DNA of 64,000 nt from Chloranthus sessilifolius (lineage: Eukaryota; Streptophyta; Magnoliopsida; Chloranthales; Chloranthaceae): the NCBI GenBank assembly GCA_021018995.1, contig CM037598.1, forward strand, positions 75,410,671 through 75,474,670. Direction: 5' to 3'. Both the position numbers and the translations under genes were made by a program. A model generated the notes under the pieces. The model had not been told where the DNA came from. It did not search any database and worked only from the letters and a program-made list of their open reading frames with translations. This document shows positions 47,040 through 59,593 of this stretch, piece after piece (within the stretch, counting starts at the first letter, position 1; every line of letters starts with the position of its first letter).

Positions 47040-47393
47040 TGTGACAGCCCGAATTTTGGCACCCCGAAACCCGTGCCATCAGCACGATCATCTTGACCGT
47101 GCCCCTTAGCTAAGCACGGAACATTAGTATATCAAGCAAAATGAAGTAGTAAATGAAACTGCGGAATATAAATCTATATAAAAGCATTTCTCAAAAGACA
47201 GTTCTACCCTCATGCCTCTGCATGAATGGAGAACCGATCCGAACCATCGATGATAGCAATCACCACGGATGGTTCGCCCCAAAAGAATAATCCCAAAACC
47301 CAATATATACATTGTTCAACCAAAACAAGGCTTGACATACCAAGCCGTACAAATCCCTATCAAAAAGCCCTCAAAGCGGCACAACGGAGTCCT

Positions 47394-47498
47394 CTAGAAG
47401 AAGTCCTCAGGAGGTGGCTCCAACTCTTCGCCGGCCGCAAGGTCCGACTCACCGGGGTCAGCGTCTCCTGAAGCCTCGGCAGCTGCTAGTAGTGGACC
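47394..47498 (-). other. LTR micro-ORF segment ending in EPPPEDFF
   Basis: The 34 codons on the - strand (GPLLAAAEASGDADPGESD, then ELEPPPEDFF) are nearly identical to the 34.8-kb copy, with the frame open upstream to 47,591. Confidence 0.5.
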
Positions 47499-48520
47499 TG
47501 CGACGTATAGTCTATAGGGTGAGCTACATCCTAGCTCAATAAGGAACAAAATACAGTTGAACATATAAATTATTACCCACATATATTCCATGATATGCCA
47601 TGCATGATGTGTCTATGCAATTACTGATGAAACAGTTAAAAAGTATTACATTTTACTGGTAGTTTACTCGTGTCTTTTATTTACTCATGAATGATGCTGA
47701 AAAGGCCTAAAGCAAAACTTAAACTTTCAACTTAAGTAATCCCCGAGCAATATAGCATCGAGCCCCGATGAGATACCCACCATCGTCATCTATATAGACA
47801 CTTTTAACGTATTCCCTGGGAATACAATATAGTACCCAAGCCCCTTTCCCCTGGGGATTGGTGGCGGGGTTTCACTTGTCTCAAATCAACACCCCTGGGG
47901 TGTGCTTACTGTGTACGGATAAGCCTCCGCACTGGCCTACGGTTTCGCCGCCGTATCGGTCACGGATATCCTGCCGTGTCGGGCCGTGGGATATCCCGCC
48001 ACGCTGGGTACCCTATCAAACCTCAAATAACAAAAATATCGGTGCCTTACATATAGTTATTCACCGTGTAAGTGTGCTATCTTATATCAGTTAGGCCCTA
48101 TCAAACATGATTCAATCTTGGATACATCCCTGGGATATATCCATTCACTTGCATCACACCTGATGCTCTTATCTCTTTACTTCTTCATCCCCTGGGGATG
48201 GCTCATTATAATTACTCTTATGGATGTCACACACACACACTTTTCACAATTCTTAAACAATAAAACATTTTGAATTTGAATTCTATATCACTACATACAT
48301 GCTCTTGTAAAATAAAGTACATGTTCAAGGTGTTCCCTACCTCAAGTCTTGTTTGATCAACGCATCAAGGTCCCACATGGCTCCTTGTGCACTAGCTCAC
48401 ACGTACCACCTATGGTACCACATAACATGTGAAATACATCACTAAAGTTATAATCAAGAAGGTCCAAGACCCTCCAAGAATCTTAAAGTCAAACTTAAAA
48501 GTCAACATAAATTAGCTCAG

Positions 48521-48981
48521 TCGATTAATCGAACTCCAAAATCGATTAATCGAATCTAATTCGATTAATCGATTTCCAAAATCGATTAATCGAAGGTCAA
48601 TATCGATTAATCGATTCTCAAATCGATTAATCGAGATTCCCATTCGATTAATCGAAACCCAATTCGATTAATCGAAATTTCCTACCTATCATGTCGATTC
48701 TCAATTCGAGTGATCGAATTTCCAAAATCGATTAATCGACCCCAAATCGATTAATCGAAATTCTAAATCGATTAATCGAATTCCCATTTCGATTAGTCGA
48801 TTTCTCCAAACTATTTTCTTTCCTCCACTGGAGTTCACTGTAGGTTCCCAGTCGATTAATCGATATTCAAATCGATTAATCGAAATCCAAAGTCGATTAA
48901 TCGAAACTCAGTTCGATTAATCGAACTTTTCAACTTCTTGGCGAATTTCGATTAATCGAATCTCAATTTCGATTAATCGAA
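48521..48981. repeat. Palindrome array, TCGATTAATCGA type (5' LTR)
   Basis: Seventeen perfect copies plus variants. The first eight start at 48,521, 48,542, 48,561, 48,582, 48,603, 48,623, 48,644 and 48,664, that is 19-21 bp apart. Spacers differ in sequence, so this is not a plain tandem repeat. Confidence 0.95.
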
Positions 48982-49667
48982 ATTGCCAGATTCAGCCCCT
49001 TTTGAGCTGTTCTTCCCAACCTTTTTCCACTCTTTTTCCTCTATTTTTCTAAACCATTATCCTATAATTTAAACCATTTTTAACTACAATTTACCCTCTA
49101 CAACCTATGCATTTTATTCACAAAAATTTACCTTTAATCAATCTCAAATTGATTTCAAATCAAGTGGTTGGAAGGCTAGGGTTCCAGCTTTGGCTTGAAC
49201 GGATTCTTTGCGCAGAATCGGCCTCTTTAATGCTTGAATCCCCCTTCCAATCACCCACAATAACTCCTTGCTTGATCACTCTCTTTACTCCTCTCTCTCT
49301 CTTCTTTACTTCTCTCTCAACAACCAAAACTATTGATTTTAGGGTTATTAAACCCTTTTATCTCCCCCTTAGCTTGTGTGTTGAGCACATGCACCTCGAT
49401 AAGTGTATGTGACTTTAGATTTATAACACACACCACATAGCCACACAACCCATCACATCTCGTCCATTCATCACACCCCATGCTAACTATTGGACTTTTA
49501 TTTGGTCAAACCTATGACCGATCGGGCACGGATCCCGAGGTCATAGTTTAGTGTGATTTTTCGGGCTATTACAGAAAAAGGCTCCAAAAGAGAACCAAGC
49601 AGCTCTTAAAACCCTAAACATAACTTTATTTATATAGGGCTTGGACCAGCCATTTGTCATATATAGG

Positions 49668-49940
49668 TCAATCGATTGAATTCTAAGATTTAATCGATTG
49701 AATTTAAAATTTGAAGTTTAGTGGAATCATTGGGATTTGAAATAAATTGATTGATTTTAGGTAATTAATCAATTTGAATTTAAATTCGAATTTGAGAGGG
49801 AAATAGTTGTTATCCAACTCAATCGATTGATTTTTGAAATTTAATCGTTTGATTTTAAATTCAGATTTTGAGCGGCAGAATAGTTGTCATAGCCTTAATC
49901 GATTGATTTTCAAAATTCAATTGATTGAGTTAGACCCGTG
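49668..49940. repeat. Palindrome array, TCAATCGATTGA type
   Basis: About ten copies of TCAATCGATTGA or weakened forms (AATTGATTGATT, TAATCGTTTGATT), spaced more loosely than in the LTR arrays (first step 22 bp). On the - strand it lies just upstream of TATATAAATAAA. Confidence 0.75.
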
Positions 49941-51224
49941 ATAATTTTAATTCTCTTAGCAATGGATGGATCAATCAGCTCTTCCACGGATTTTAGTGTT
50001 TCTATTGGCTTCATGGTTCAATGCTCTCATGTTGTCCTTAATTATGCTCTTTTATGCTTCTATAAGATCCAACGGACGAAAATATTTGAAACCACTAAAA
50101 CTGTATAACAACCATCAGATAGCCTTTATTTGATAGCTAAATATCGGTATTAGGGTATAAAATATGGTCATATTTCGAAACAGATCAGACCCCTAAACCT
50201 ACACTTTGCTAGTCCTCGAGCAAAGAGAATGATAAATATGTCGGAAAAAAAAACTAACAATCCAAAGAAAATAACAAATGCCACTTTCGTAGGGAGCACG
50301 ATTGCATTTAGCATATGCAATAAGCCTTTAAACCTTTAGGAGATACATAGTGGAGGAGTTGTGTCTCTTGAGGGTTTACAGTGAAGATACCCACAAACTT
50401 CCAAAAATAGTTTTCAAAACCATCGATAAAAGAGTTTTCAAAAAATCGATTTATATAATATATATGCCTTTAAAATAAAAAATCAGTAATCATTTCAGCA
50501 TGCAAATATTCATTCTTAAATACCGATGCTATGATAATTTCACTGTTGCTTATTCCAATTAACCCATTGATCCAATTCTTAGACCAATCTTTCATTTATG
50601 CCTAGAGTGTCGTGTGTGCATGTCCTGATGCTTAAATCGTTTTATTGCCGAATTAATCCAAACAAGGAATTGTTGAATCCCAAGTTTTGACTCAATCCTC
50701 ACCTTAGGTAATACCGGCAACAAATTCGCTCCGATAACTGGTTTACTTTTTCACTCACATGTAAGATGGAGTTACAACACAAATTAAAAGATCTCATGAT
50801 ACAAGAAATACGGTGCGTTAAAATTTTTTAAAAGTAATCTCATAAAGAATGATGTTTGTATCCTAAGCATGTTATACCAAGTACCATAGTTATTGTATCA
50901 TCACTCTCCACAAGGCATTTACCAATCGAGATTGGATCACGAAGGTCTTTGCTAAGATTGTAATGAGGTTCGAGTAAAAGTTATGAAAAGAAAGGGGAAA
51001 TTGGATTCAAATTTCTCTGAGAAATCGGAAAAATAAACACATTTGATTTTCGCATTTTTCACACTTTCTTTTTCAAAATTTTTAGAACTTTTTCTTTTTG
51101 CTTTTTCTCAATTCTCTTCTTCTTTTCATTCCTTTTTTTTTTCTATTGGATATCACCTTATATTTTTCATTAATTTCTCATTTTTCTACGTCTTGCACAC
51201 ACACAAACACAGACGCACACACAC

Positions 51225-51230
<6 letters not shown>

Positions 51231-51278
<48 letters not shown>

Positions 51279-51281
51279 TTT
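51231..51281. repeat. (TA)n plus poly-T tract
   Basis: About fifteen TA dinucleotides run into 21 Ts, in the LARD-like unit. Confidence 0.95.
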
Positions 51282-52137
51282 CTCCCCTTTTTTTTCAAAT
51301 ATATTTCTGCCATATGCTCTCTGTAAGCATTATTATCATGCCTCTCTACTTTCTCTCTTGCTTTCATCTTTCTTTCTCAATTTCTCAGAGATTGAAGGGT
51401 AAGGTTTTGCATTTTTTAAATTGGTGTCGGGTATGATTAATATATCTTAATAAGAAATATTTAGGGCAAAAATTTTCAACAAGGTTCAAAGGAGTGCTAA
51501 AAGGTAAATCAGTATAAGGTGGGGGCATTTTAGGTTCAAACGAGCCAAGGATGACCTTTGATCATTTCCTTTCAAGATAATAACGATGTCTCTTTGTTTT
51601 GAGTTTAAACACAATGAGTTCTAGGACAATGATATAAAACAATACAAAATAGATAAATCGAGATAGAATTTATGAGATTATAGCAAGTAGACAGGAATTC
51701 AAAGATACTTCGAATTTATTAGCACTAATCAAGAACGAGGAAAAAGTTCTAAAAGCTTTCCAGATTTAGTCTTTCTTAGGATCCTAGAATTCCAGATTTG
51801 AACTAATCTTTTGATTTTCGGACCTAAGCATTGCAAAAGTGTAAAAACATTTCTAGGCATAAAATTCAAACTAATTTTTAAATGCTCACAATGGAATTAA
51901 TTATCCTAAACAATATTAGTTTTATCATGGCATGAATATTTACAAATTAAAATTTTCATGCATTAGTGACTGCAGTTTGAAAACTACACTAAAAATAAAC
52001 AGTGATGGTTTTATTATTTTTTTTGTTTTAAATATGGTATTGAAGGTGCATGTGGTTAAATGTATAATAAAACAAAATTAAAGATCATGAACCACACATT
52101 TGAGCACACCACCTCTAAACCTAAGTGGTGCTATGTT

Positions 52138-54509
52138 TGTGACGTCCCAAAATTTTTTTGTTTTTTGAATAGTCCACCTCGATGTGCATGTCCGATAGGT
52201 CACGCAACTGAGTATAAATTCTAAGAGTGAGTTAGAATAAATTTCGAGTGAAAAAGAAAGACATAGTAATTGTATGAACCGTTGGATGATGTACCGTACA
52301 CCGACGTGCAGTGTACCGGCTTAACACCTAAAACAAAGTTTTTAAGTATAAAAGCGAACTTTGAAGGAAGTATTCATTTCCTTTGTTTGTTGGTTTGAGA
52401 ATTGGTTGAGAAGAGAGAAAAGGAAATAGTGCTTCGTTTGTTTGCGAATTTGTTAAGAATAGAAAGAGAGCTCTAAATCTATTGTGGTGCGTGCAAGATT
52501 GAAGCTCTGTGTGAAGTCCGTGGGTTTCAGATCAACGTACTTTCCAAAATTTCAACTTTGAAACCCTTTCTTACGCGTGAGCACGTGGATCGAAGAATCG
52601 ATCACTTAAAGGTGAGAAAAATTATATTAAGTTGTGATTTATAGTTATGTTAGTCTTTAGTTAGGATATGAGTGAAAGATTAGAAGAAAAGGAGTTAAAA
52701 ATGAGAAAAAAATGAGTTTGGAAAGTTGAAACTAGTGATTTAGAAAAATCTGTCAAAATCGATCAATCGAAGTAAGTATCCGATTGATCAATTTTGACAG
52801 TAAAAAATGTGAAGGTTTTTGGATTAATCGATTGATCGAAATAAAATTTGATCGATCGATTTGTGAAATTGATCGATCGAAATGGAATTTGATCGATCGA
52901 TTGTAGAGTCCGATCGAACGATTTATGCGCTGACTGATCGAATTATGAAAACAGTAAGCGTGTTAGGAGTTTATGAAGAAAACGATCGATCGAAATGAAA
53001 TTCGATCGATTGATTTGGGAACCAATCGATTGGATTGTGGCACCAGAAGTATGTGGTTTTCTGATGAAATCGACTGATTGAAATGTATTTTGATCGATTG
53101 ATTTGGGAATTGATTGATCGATTTAGACAGATTCTGAGATTTTTCTGTTTTTAGTAGGGAGAACTTTGGGAGACTTTAGGTCTTCCCAATTCTCATTGTT
53201 TATGACTTATGGGATGTGAATTGGTGTGTTCTAGGTATGAGCATGATTGGGTACCAGGAGAGCTAGCTTGGAATAAGAGAACCTTTGTTTTAGCTATGCT
53301 TTGAGGTAGGAAAAACTCTGTAACATGTGCATTTGATTATAACAAGCATGAATTTTGTGATGTGATGGAAGTGTGTGACTTATGAATTTTTTCATCAATT
53401 AAGCATGAATTTGTATATGGTTTCAAACATGAAAACGCGCGTGTGTGCACTCAGAAAAATCAAGATTTGTGATTGTGTGAATTCAGAAAGATTCGCCTAA
53501 GTGTGTGTGAGCTTCGAGATTTAAAACTTCAAATCTATTATAAATTACCACAATTCACGGTGATAAACTAAGTTAAATTTCGCACCTTGATTTAAGAATT
53601 CATGTGAAACGAACTTTTGTGCTCCAGTTGGCGGGATATCCGTTCTTTGATTATCGATTTGCGGTAATACTTCGTTCGACACAAGTCACCTCATTCGAAT
53701 GGGCTTGGGCATTTGTGAAAATAGTTAATTGAACGATGATGGTTGGGATTCCCATCGGTATATGTGTGGTTCTCGATGCTATATATGCTCGGGATTGTGT
53801 TTAAGTAATTGATTTAAGTTTCTTTGTTATAAGAGCAAGTTTTGAAAATCATGATTAGTGTGCTTTAAAATATGCATCAAATGTATGTTTTGTGTCAATT
53901 TAGTAAGAAAAAATATGTTTTAGATTATGTCATGAGATATATGTGTGATGTGAAGATCTACATGTTATGTGTGTTTCCCTATTGAGCTTAGATGTTAGCT
54001 CATCCCTCGATTATATGTCACAGGTACGGGAGTAGATGCAGGTACTGAGGATATTGATCTTGATGACCCATAGTAGGTACCAAAGGAGACTGAGCCCCCT
54101 CCTGACGAGTTCTTCTAGTGGGCTGAGCTGCGAGTGTTTAGTTTTGTGATCTGCGTGTAAGGCTTGGTATGTCTAGCCAGTTTAATTAGAACTCATGTAA
54201 TTATGCCATATAGTATTATTTTGTGAACCATGTTTTGGGTGACAGTTGGACGTCACTGGTGGTTCGGTTATGTTTTTTTGTCCATGGGTTTTTGCATGGA
54301 GTTAGAATCGTCTTTTGTCGTGATCGTGACATTATCATTTTATAGAATTGGAGGTTTAAATTCCTTATGATGACTCTATCTGCTTAGTTAGAATATATGC
54401 TTTGCTTCCGCTTTGTGTGTGGATGTATCAAGTGTTCGTAAGCTCTGGGATTGCCTTATGGGTGATCTGACGGAACGGGTTTTCAGGTGACGAAATCCGG
54501 GCTGTCATA
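52138..54509 (+). repeat. 5' LTR of the old chromovirus
   Basis: TGTGACGTCCC ... GGGCTGTCATA, 2,372 bp. TATA-like AAGTATAAAAGCG sits near 52,350. It holds a palindrome array (52,757-53,130) and a decayed copy of the micro-ORF (54,023-54,118, ending EPPPDEFF). Closely related to the solo LTR at 27,126-29,577. Confidence 0.85.
52757..53130. repeat. Palindrome array, GATCGATCGAT type (5' LTR)
   Basis: About fifteen GATCGATCGAT-like words. In the clearest run, the starts of TGATCGATCGA are 21 and 20 bp apart. Confidence 0.88.
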
Positions 54510-54510
54510 G

Positions 54511-54523
54511 TTGGTATCAAAGC
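54511..54523 (+). other. Primer-binding site, initiator Met tRNA type
   Basis: TTGGTATCAAAGC follows the LTR end directly, the same site as in the young element. Confidence 0.85.
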
Positions 54524-54639
54524 ATATGCTTTAGAGATTTCTGACAAGCCTTAGATGTGGATTATATGTTTAAGATTTTGTCAGAATGTAGGGACATTCT
54601 GCTAATGAAACTTTTGGTTTCATGTTGCAGAACATTATT

Positions 54640-55860
54640 ATGACCACTAGAGATAGAGGAAGACCGAGAGGTAGTCATGGATGAAACTTGAGAAGTGGTG
54701 ATGAGATTCCCACTAGTTCCAATAGAGTTCCGTTGGGTAACCGAGAGGTTCCAGAAGGAAGTATTCTAGAAGAGAGAGATCAAGAAAGAGGTGAAGAAAG
54801 AAATCACAATAGAGAGGATAGACAGAAATGACGCAAGCCATGGAAGTTGTGGCTAATGACATGGCTTAGCAGATGACACTAGTGGCTACAAATAGTGCCA
54901 ATAACCATCAACAACCACCTACACCTCTGATTCCACATGCACCATCAACTTTTATTGAGTTTAGGACATTGAGATCTCCTATTTTCTATGGTCAGACGGA
55001 TCCGCTTGAAGCGGAAAAATGGCTTAATTAGATTGAGAAACTCCTCCAGAGGTTCCCATGTACTGAAGAGGAGAAAGCATGTTGGGTCTCTTTTCAGTTG
55101 GAGGGAGAAGCCGATCCGTGGTGGAAATTGGTATTGAGGATGAGAGAGCAAGACAATCCAGATGGATTGTGGACTTGGGAAGAATTTGTTGAGGTGTTCA
55201 ACAAGGAATACTTTCCAAAGCAGGTGAGGAACTAGATGGCAGCAAAATTTATGACATTGGAGCAAGGAGGAATGTTTGTACGAAAGTACGACACAGGGTT
55301 TACGAGGCTGTCTAGGTTTACTCCTCAGTATGTGGTCACGAAATTAATGAAGGTCAACAAGTTTGAAAGCGGCCTAAGGCCAATCATACGTGATAGGATC
55401 TTCATGTTAGAGTTAGAGACCTATGGAGCAGTTATGGGAAAGGCGCTGGTTGCCAAAAAGGATATCGATGATATGTATAAAAGATGGGACCAGCAAAATA
55501 GGGGCAAAGCAAGTCAAGGGAGACAGAGCAATTACGAGTTGGTGAATAAAAAGTCGAGATTTGTAGCACCAATCATGAGGCAACCTGCTCAGCCCAATTA
55601 TTATAAGCCACATATGCCCACTTCAGTGAGACTTTTCGTTACGAGGGCCCTGCGACTACTACGGGAGTATCAGTTACCCAGGGATTCTCTAGGGCAACAT
55701 CATCCACTCCGGCTGAGACGTGTGCCAGATGCGGCAAGTCTCACAAAACCTCAGATTGTAAATGGGGTATGGGTGGATGTTTCAAGTGCGAAAAGATGGG
55801 ACATATGATCAAGGATTGCCCAGAATTGAGGAAGGAGAGGACGACATCAACTGCTATGTC
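54640..55860 (+). pseudogene. Gag region of the old chromovirus (fossil)
   Basis: It starts near a TTRDRGRPRG-like beginning and contains GEADPWWKLV, WTWEEFVEVFNKEYFP, SGLRPIIRDRIFMLELETYG, and near 55,720-55,820 zinc-knuckle-like cysteines. It is clearly homologous to the gag at 45,515-46,940. Broken. Confidence 0.8.
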
Positions 55861-56079
55861 ATGACCTATACGGATAACGAGGCCTACTGTGCAGGGGCGT
55901 GCATATGCCGTTACCGCTCAGGATGCTCAGAACAGCAATGATATCATTCAAGGTGAAATTTCCTTTTAAATTCAATATATGTCATTGATTGAAATTTTAG
56001 ATGAAGGTGCATAAATTTTAAAAGTAGTCTTTAAATCCTAGTGTCAACATGCTTAATGTTTAGTGCATATATAATTGGT

Positions 56080-57530
56080 TAAATATGTATGTGATGTAGG
56101 TGCTTTACAAATATATGGTAAGAGCGATTATCTTTGTTATGAAGCAAGAGTGTTGATAGACCCAGGGCCTACTCACTCGTTAGTCACATTGCAGTTTATA
56201 AAGAAAGTGAAGGTCATTCCTGAGACGTTAGATTTTATTTTGGAAGTATCAATCCCAATGGGAAATTCAGTCAGTACCGATACAGTGTGTTGGTTAGTTA
56301 TAGTCGTCATCAGGGATTATGAAAGTCATGAATTTGTGGCAGATTTGATCCTGTTGGATATTTAAGGATTTGCTATAATCCTTGGCATGAACCGGTTATC
56401 CTCGCATGGTGCAAGTATTGATTGTCGAAGAAAGGTGGTTACTTTTTGACCAAATAGGAGTAAATCGTTCAAGTTTCTAAAAATGCGATCAACCTCCATA
56501 CCGCTTATCTCTGTAATCCGAGCAGAACATTTGATGAAAAACAGATGCAGTGGACACTTCGCTTTTCTGAAGGAGCAACGAGAAGAAAAGAACATAGTAG
56601 CAGAAATTTTGATTACTTGTGAGTTTCAAGATGTGTTTCCGGACGAATTGCCGGGATTGCTACCAGATAGAGAAGTAGAGTTCGCTATCGACTTAGAAAC
56701 GGGTACAGAGCCAGTATCTAAAGCACCATATCAAATGACTCCAACTGAGTTGAAGAAATTAAAGGACCAGTTGCAGGAACTCTTAGATAAAGGGTTCATA
56801 TGACCAAGACTGTCTCCTTGGGGAGCACCGGTCTTATTTGTGAAGAAGGACAATCAATGAGATTGTGCATCAACTATCGTCAGTTGAAAAAATTGATAAT
56901 CAAGAATCGATAGCCTTTGCCTAGGAAAGATGATATCTTTGATCAGTTGCAAGGTGCAAGATTCTTTTCCAAGATTGATTTGAGATCTGGATACCATCAG
57001 TTGAGAGTCAAAGCCGAAGATATACAAAAGACGACATTCAGAATTAGATATGGGTATTATGAGTTTCTGGTGATGCCTTTCGGCTTAACTAACGCACAAA
57101 CTTCATTCATGGATCTAATGAATCGGGTGTTCAAGTCACACCTAGATACTTGTGTAGTCGTGTTCGTAGATGACATTCTCATCTACTCGAAAATAAAGAA
57201 GGGGCATGAACAACATCTGAGGATAGCTTTACAGACACTACGTGAATACCAATTGTATGTGAAGCTCTGTAAGTGAGTTTTGGTTAGAGAAAGTGAGCTT
57301 CTTGGGACATATAGTTTCAGAGGAAGGCGTTATAGTGGATCGAACAAAGATCGAGGCAGTAGTGGAATGGGAACAACCAAAGACTGTGACTGAGATTCAC
57401 AATTTTCTCGGTCTGGCTGGGTATTACAGACGATTTGTAGAGGGATTTTCAAAGATTTCAGGGCCACTCACAAGACTCCCAAGGAAAGATATTAAATTCG
57501 AGTGGACTGAAGAGTGTGAGAAGAGTTTTT
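56080..57530 (+). pseudogene. Protease and RT region of the old chromovirus (fossil)
   Basis: Protease wording near 56,130-56,400, then [81 protein letters not shown], then [17 protein letters not shown]. Same lineage as the young element. Broken. Confidence 0.85.
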
Positions 57531-57539
57531 AATAACTCA

Positions 57540-58240
57540 AGAAGAGACTAGCTTCAGCACCAGTGTTGGCTATTCCATCAGGCAGTGGAGGGTTTATTGT
57601 GTATAGTGACGCTTCACACAGTGACTTAGGCTGTGTGCTCAACCAGAATAAGAAGGTTATTGCATATCGGTTACGACAACTTAAGGATCACGAGAAGAAT
57701 TATCCAACGCATAATTTGGAATTGGCAGTAGTTATTTTTGCGTTGAAAGTATGATGACACTACTTGTATGGAGAAACTTATGAGATCTTCACGGATCACA
57801 AGAGCCTCAGATACTTGTTTATGCAGAAGGAACTAAATATGAGGCAACGGAGATGGATAAAGTTTCTTAAGGATTACGATTGCTCTATTCAGTATCACCC
57901 GGGAAAGGTGAATGTCGTAGCAAATGTTTTGAGTCGGAAGAGTTCGGCTCTACTGTCTAGCCTTGTCATGGGGATCTATAAATGAAAACTGTTGAAAGAT
58001 CTTTCTTTGTATGGCATGAAGATCGAGGTCGAAGCTTCAGGAGCCTTATTGGCAAATATCACAATTCGACTGACGATCTTCGATCACATTTACGAGTTAC
58101 AAATTAAAGATGCAGAGTTAGTGAAGATCAGACATAGTGTGATTGATGACAGTAGACTAGATTTCTCTATCAAGGAGGATGGATCACTATTATTTAGGGG
58201 ACGTTTATGTATACCGACCGATGTCGACCTTCGGTAAACT
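57540..58240 (+). pseudogene. RNase H region of the old chromovirus (fossil)
   Basis: [53 protein letters not shown] and [20 protein letters not shown] mark a retroelement RNase H. The following stretch to 58,240 leads into the integrase. Broken. Confidence 0.82.
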
Positions 58241-59424
58241 ATTCTAGACAAAGCCCACAAGTCAAAATATGCTATTCATCCTGGTGGTACCAAGATGAAC
58301 CAGGATATGAAGAAGAGCTATTGGTGAAGAGGTTTGAAACAGGATGTTGTTGAATACATTTCTAAGTGTTTAGTATGTCCGCAAGTGAAGGTGGATAGAC
58401 ATCCATCAAGCTTATTACAGCCTCTGCGAATACAAGAGTGGAAATGGGAGTCAATCTGTATGGACTTCATTTTGGGATTACCACGGACTGTAAAGCGACA
58501 TAATTTCATTTGGGTGGTCGTTGATAGACTAACCAAATAAGCTCACTTCTTGCCATACAACATGATGTACGGCAGGTAGACTTGCAGAGTTGTATATGAA
58601 GAAAATCATCCGATTACATGATATTCCAGTAAGCATTGTATCAGATTGTAACCCATTATATACTTCGAAAGGACAAACTGAGAAGGTGAATAAGATCATT
58701 GAAGATATGCTCAGAGCATATATGCTTGATTTTTAGGGATCATGAGATCAACACTTACCATTGATCGAGTTTGTATACAATAATAGCTGTCAAACAAGTA
58801 TCAATATGACACCTTACGAAGCATTATATGGACGACGATGTAGATCACCGATTAATTGGAAAGAGGCCAGAGAAAAGTTTATATTAAATCCGAAAGTTAT
58901 TGAGATCAATGTCGAAGTCGTTCGTCTGATTCGTGAAAGGATCAAGATAACTCAAAGTAGACAAAAAATTTATGCCGATATAAAGAGGACAAGCGTCGAT
59001 TTTCAAGTTGGAGATCACGTGTTCGTTAAGAATTCACCTATGAAGGTGTGATGCGCTTCGAAAGACGTGGAAAGCTAAGTCCATGGTACATCAGACCATT
59101 TGATGTTTTGGGACGGGTTGGTGAAGTTGCATATAAGGTTGCTCTACCCTCGCAACTTGATCGGGTGCACAATGTATTTCACGTATTGATACTTAGGAAA
59201 TACGTGAGGGACCTGACTCACATCTTCGACGATCAACCGCTCAAGATTTATGAGGATTTGACTATGAGAGAAGAACCAGCTTAGATACTTGATCGGAAGG
59301 AACAAGTATTACGCACAAAATGTATTCCGTTAGTACTTGTTAAGTGACAAAATCATTCAGTGGAAGAGGCCACTTGGGAGCATGAAGCCAAGATCCGCGA
59401 TCAATACCCTCTTTTGTTTCAATG
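58241..59424 (+). pseudogene. Integrase-chromodomain region of the old chromovirus (fossil)
   Basis: It carries the HHCC part near 58,260-58,400, core pieces ([37 protein letters not shown]), the GPY/F-like part (RPFDVLGRVGEVAYKVALP) and the chromodomain-like end with EEATWE. The core appears shortened relative to the young element. Broken. Confidence 0.8.
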
Positions 59425-59593
59425 AGAGTCGAGAGAAAGTCCGAAATTGTAAATTTTGTTGAGATTATACAATCAGTGTTCTTATGTGTAAATGTGGCTA
59501 GTTAGAACTACAAAGTACAATATATTTGAAAGTTAAGAAGTTGCAATCAATTGGGAGTGAAAAAAAACTCAAATTTTGAGGTTTTCTGTCAAA

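Larger units (their letters stand above)
34114..49573 (-). mobile_element. Chromovirus (Tekay/Del-like Ty3/gypsy), nearly whole, young
   Basis: The element has a 5' LTR (47,040-49,573), an iMet-type primer site, gag, PR, RT, RNase H, integrase with chromodomain, a palindrome array, an extra sense ORF, a polypurine tract and a 3' LTR (34,114-39,062, enlarged by a nested solo LTR). It is flanked by GAAAG and GAAAA, a 5-bp target duplication with one difference. The LTRs are nearly identical over long stretches (for example 38,612-38,890 and 49,107-49,385) and differ mainly by short indels, so the insertion is recent. Gag-pol carries only a handful of breaks, while the extra ORF reads open over 358 codons. 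Confidence 0.88.
47040..49573 (-). repeat. 5' LTR of the young chromovirus
   Basis: TGTGACAGCCC ... GGGCTATTACA, 2,534 bp. On the - strand a TATA-like GAGATAAAAGGG lies near 49,358, about 215 bp in, so the palindrome array (48,521-48,981) probably falls in the transcribed leader. Four GGATATCC/CCGCC words lie near 47,950-48,000. Confidence 0.88.
49574..52137 (-). mobile_element. LARD-like non-coding element, right part
   Basis: This continues the unit cut at 34,113. It has TATATAAATAAA on the - strand (49,625-49,636), a palindrome array (49,668-49,940), and a segment matching 18,940-19,080. The rest is AT-rich with no gene, and includes a T-rich, C-rich stretch at 51,040-51,400 whose open frames are low complexity. 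Confidence 0.5.

Noticed and set aside
48521-48981. Centromeric or subtelomeric satellite
   Set aside because: The block is bounded, sits at a fixed LTR position, and recurs in dispersed elements; only the palindrome and spacing are kept, not a unit of satellite length.
51043-51436. Two overlapping Phe/Leu/Ser-rich frames of 112-119 codons
   Set aside because: They arise from T- and C-rich low-complexity sequence with a (TA)n and poly-T tract; there is no domain and no context.
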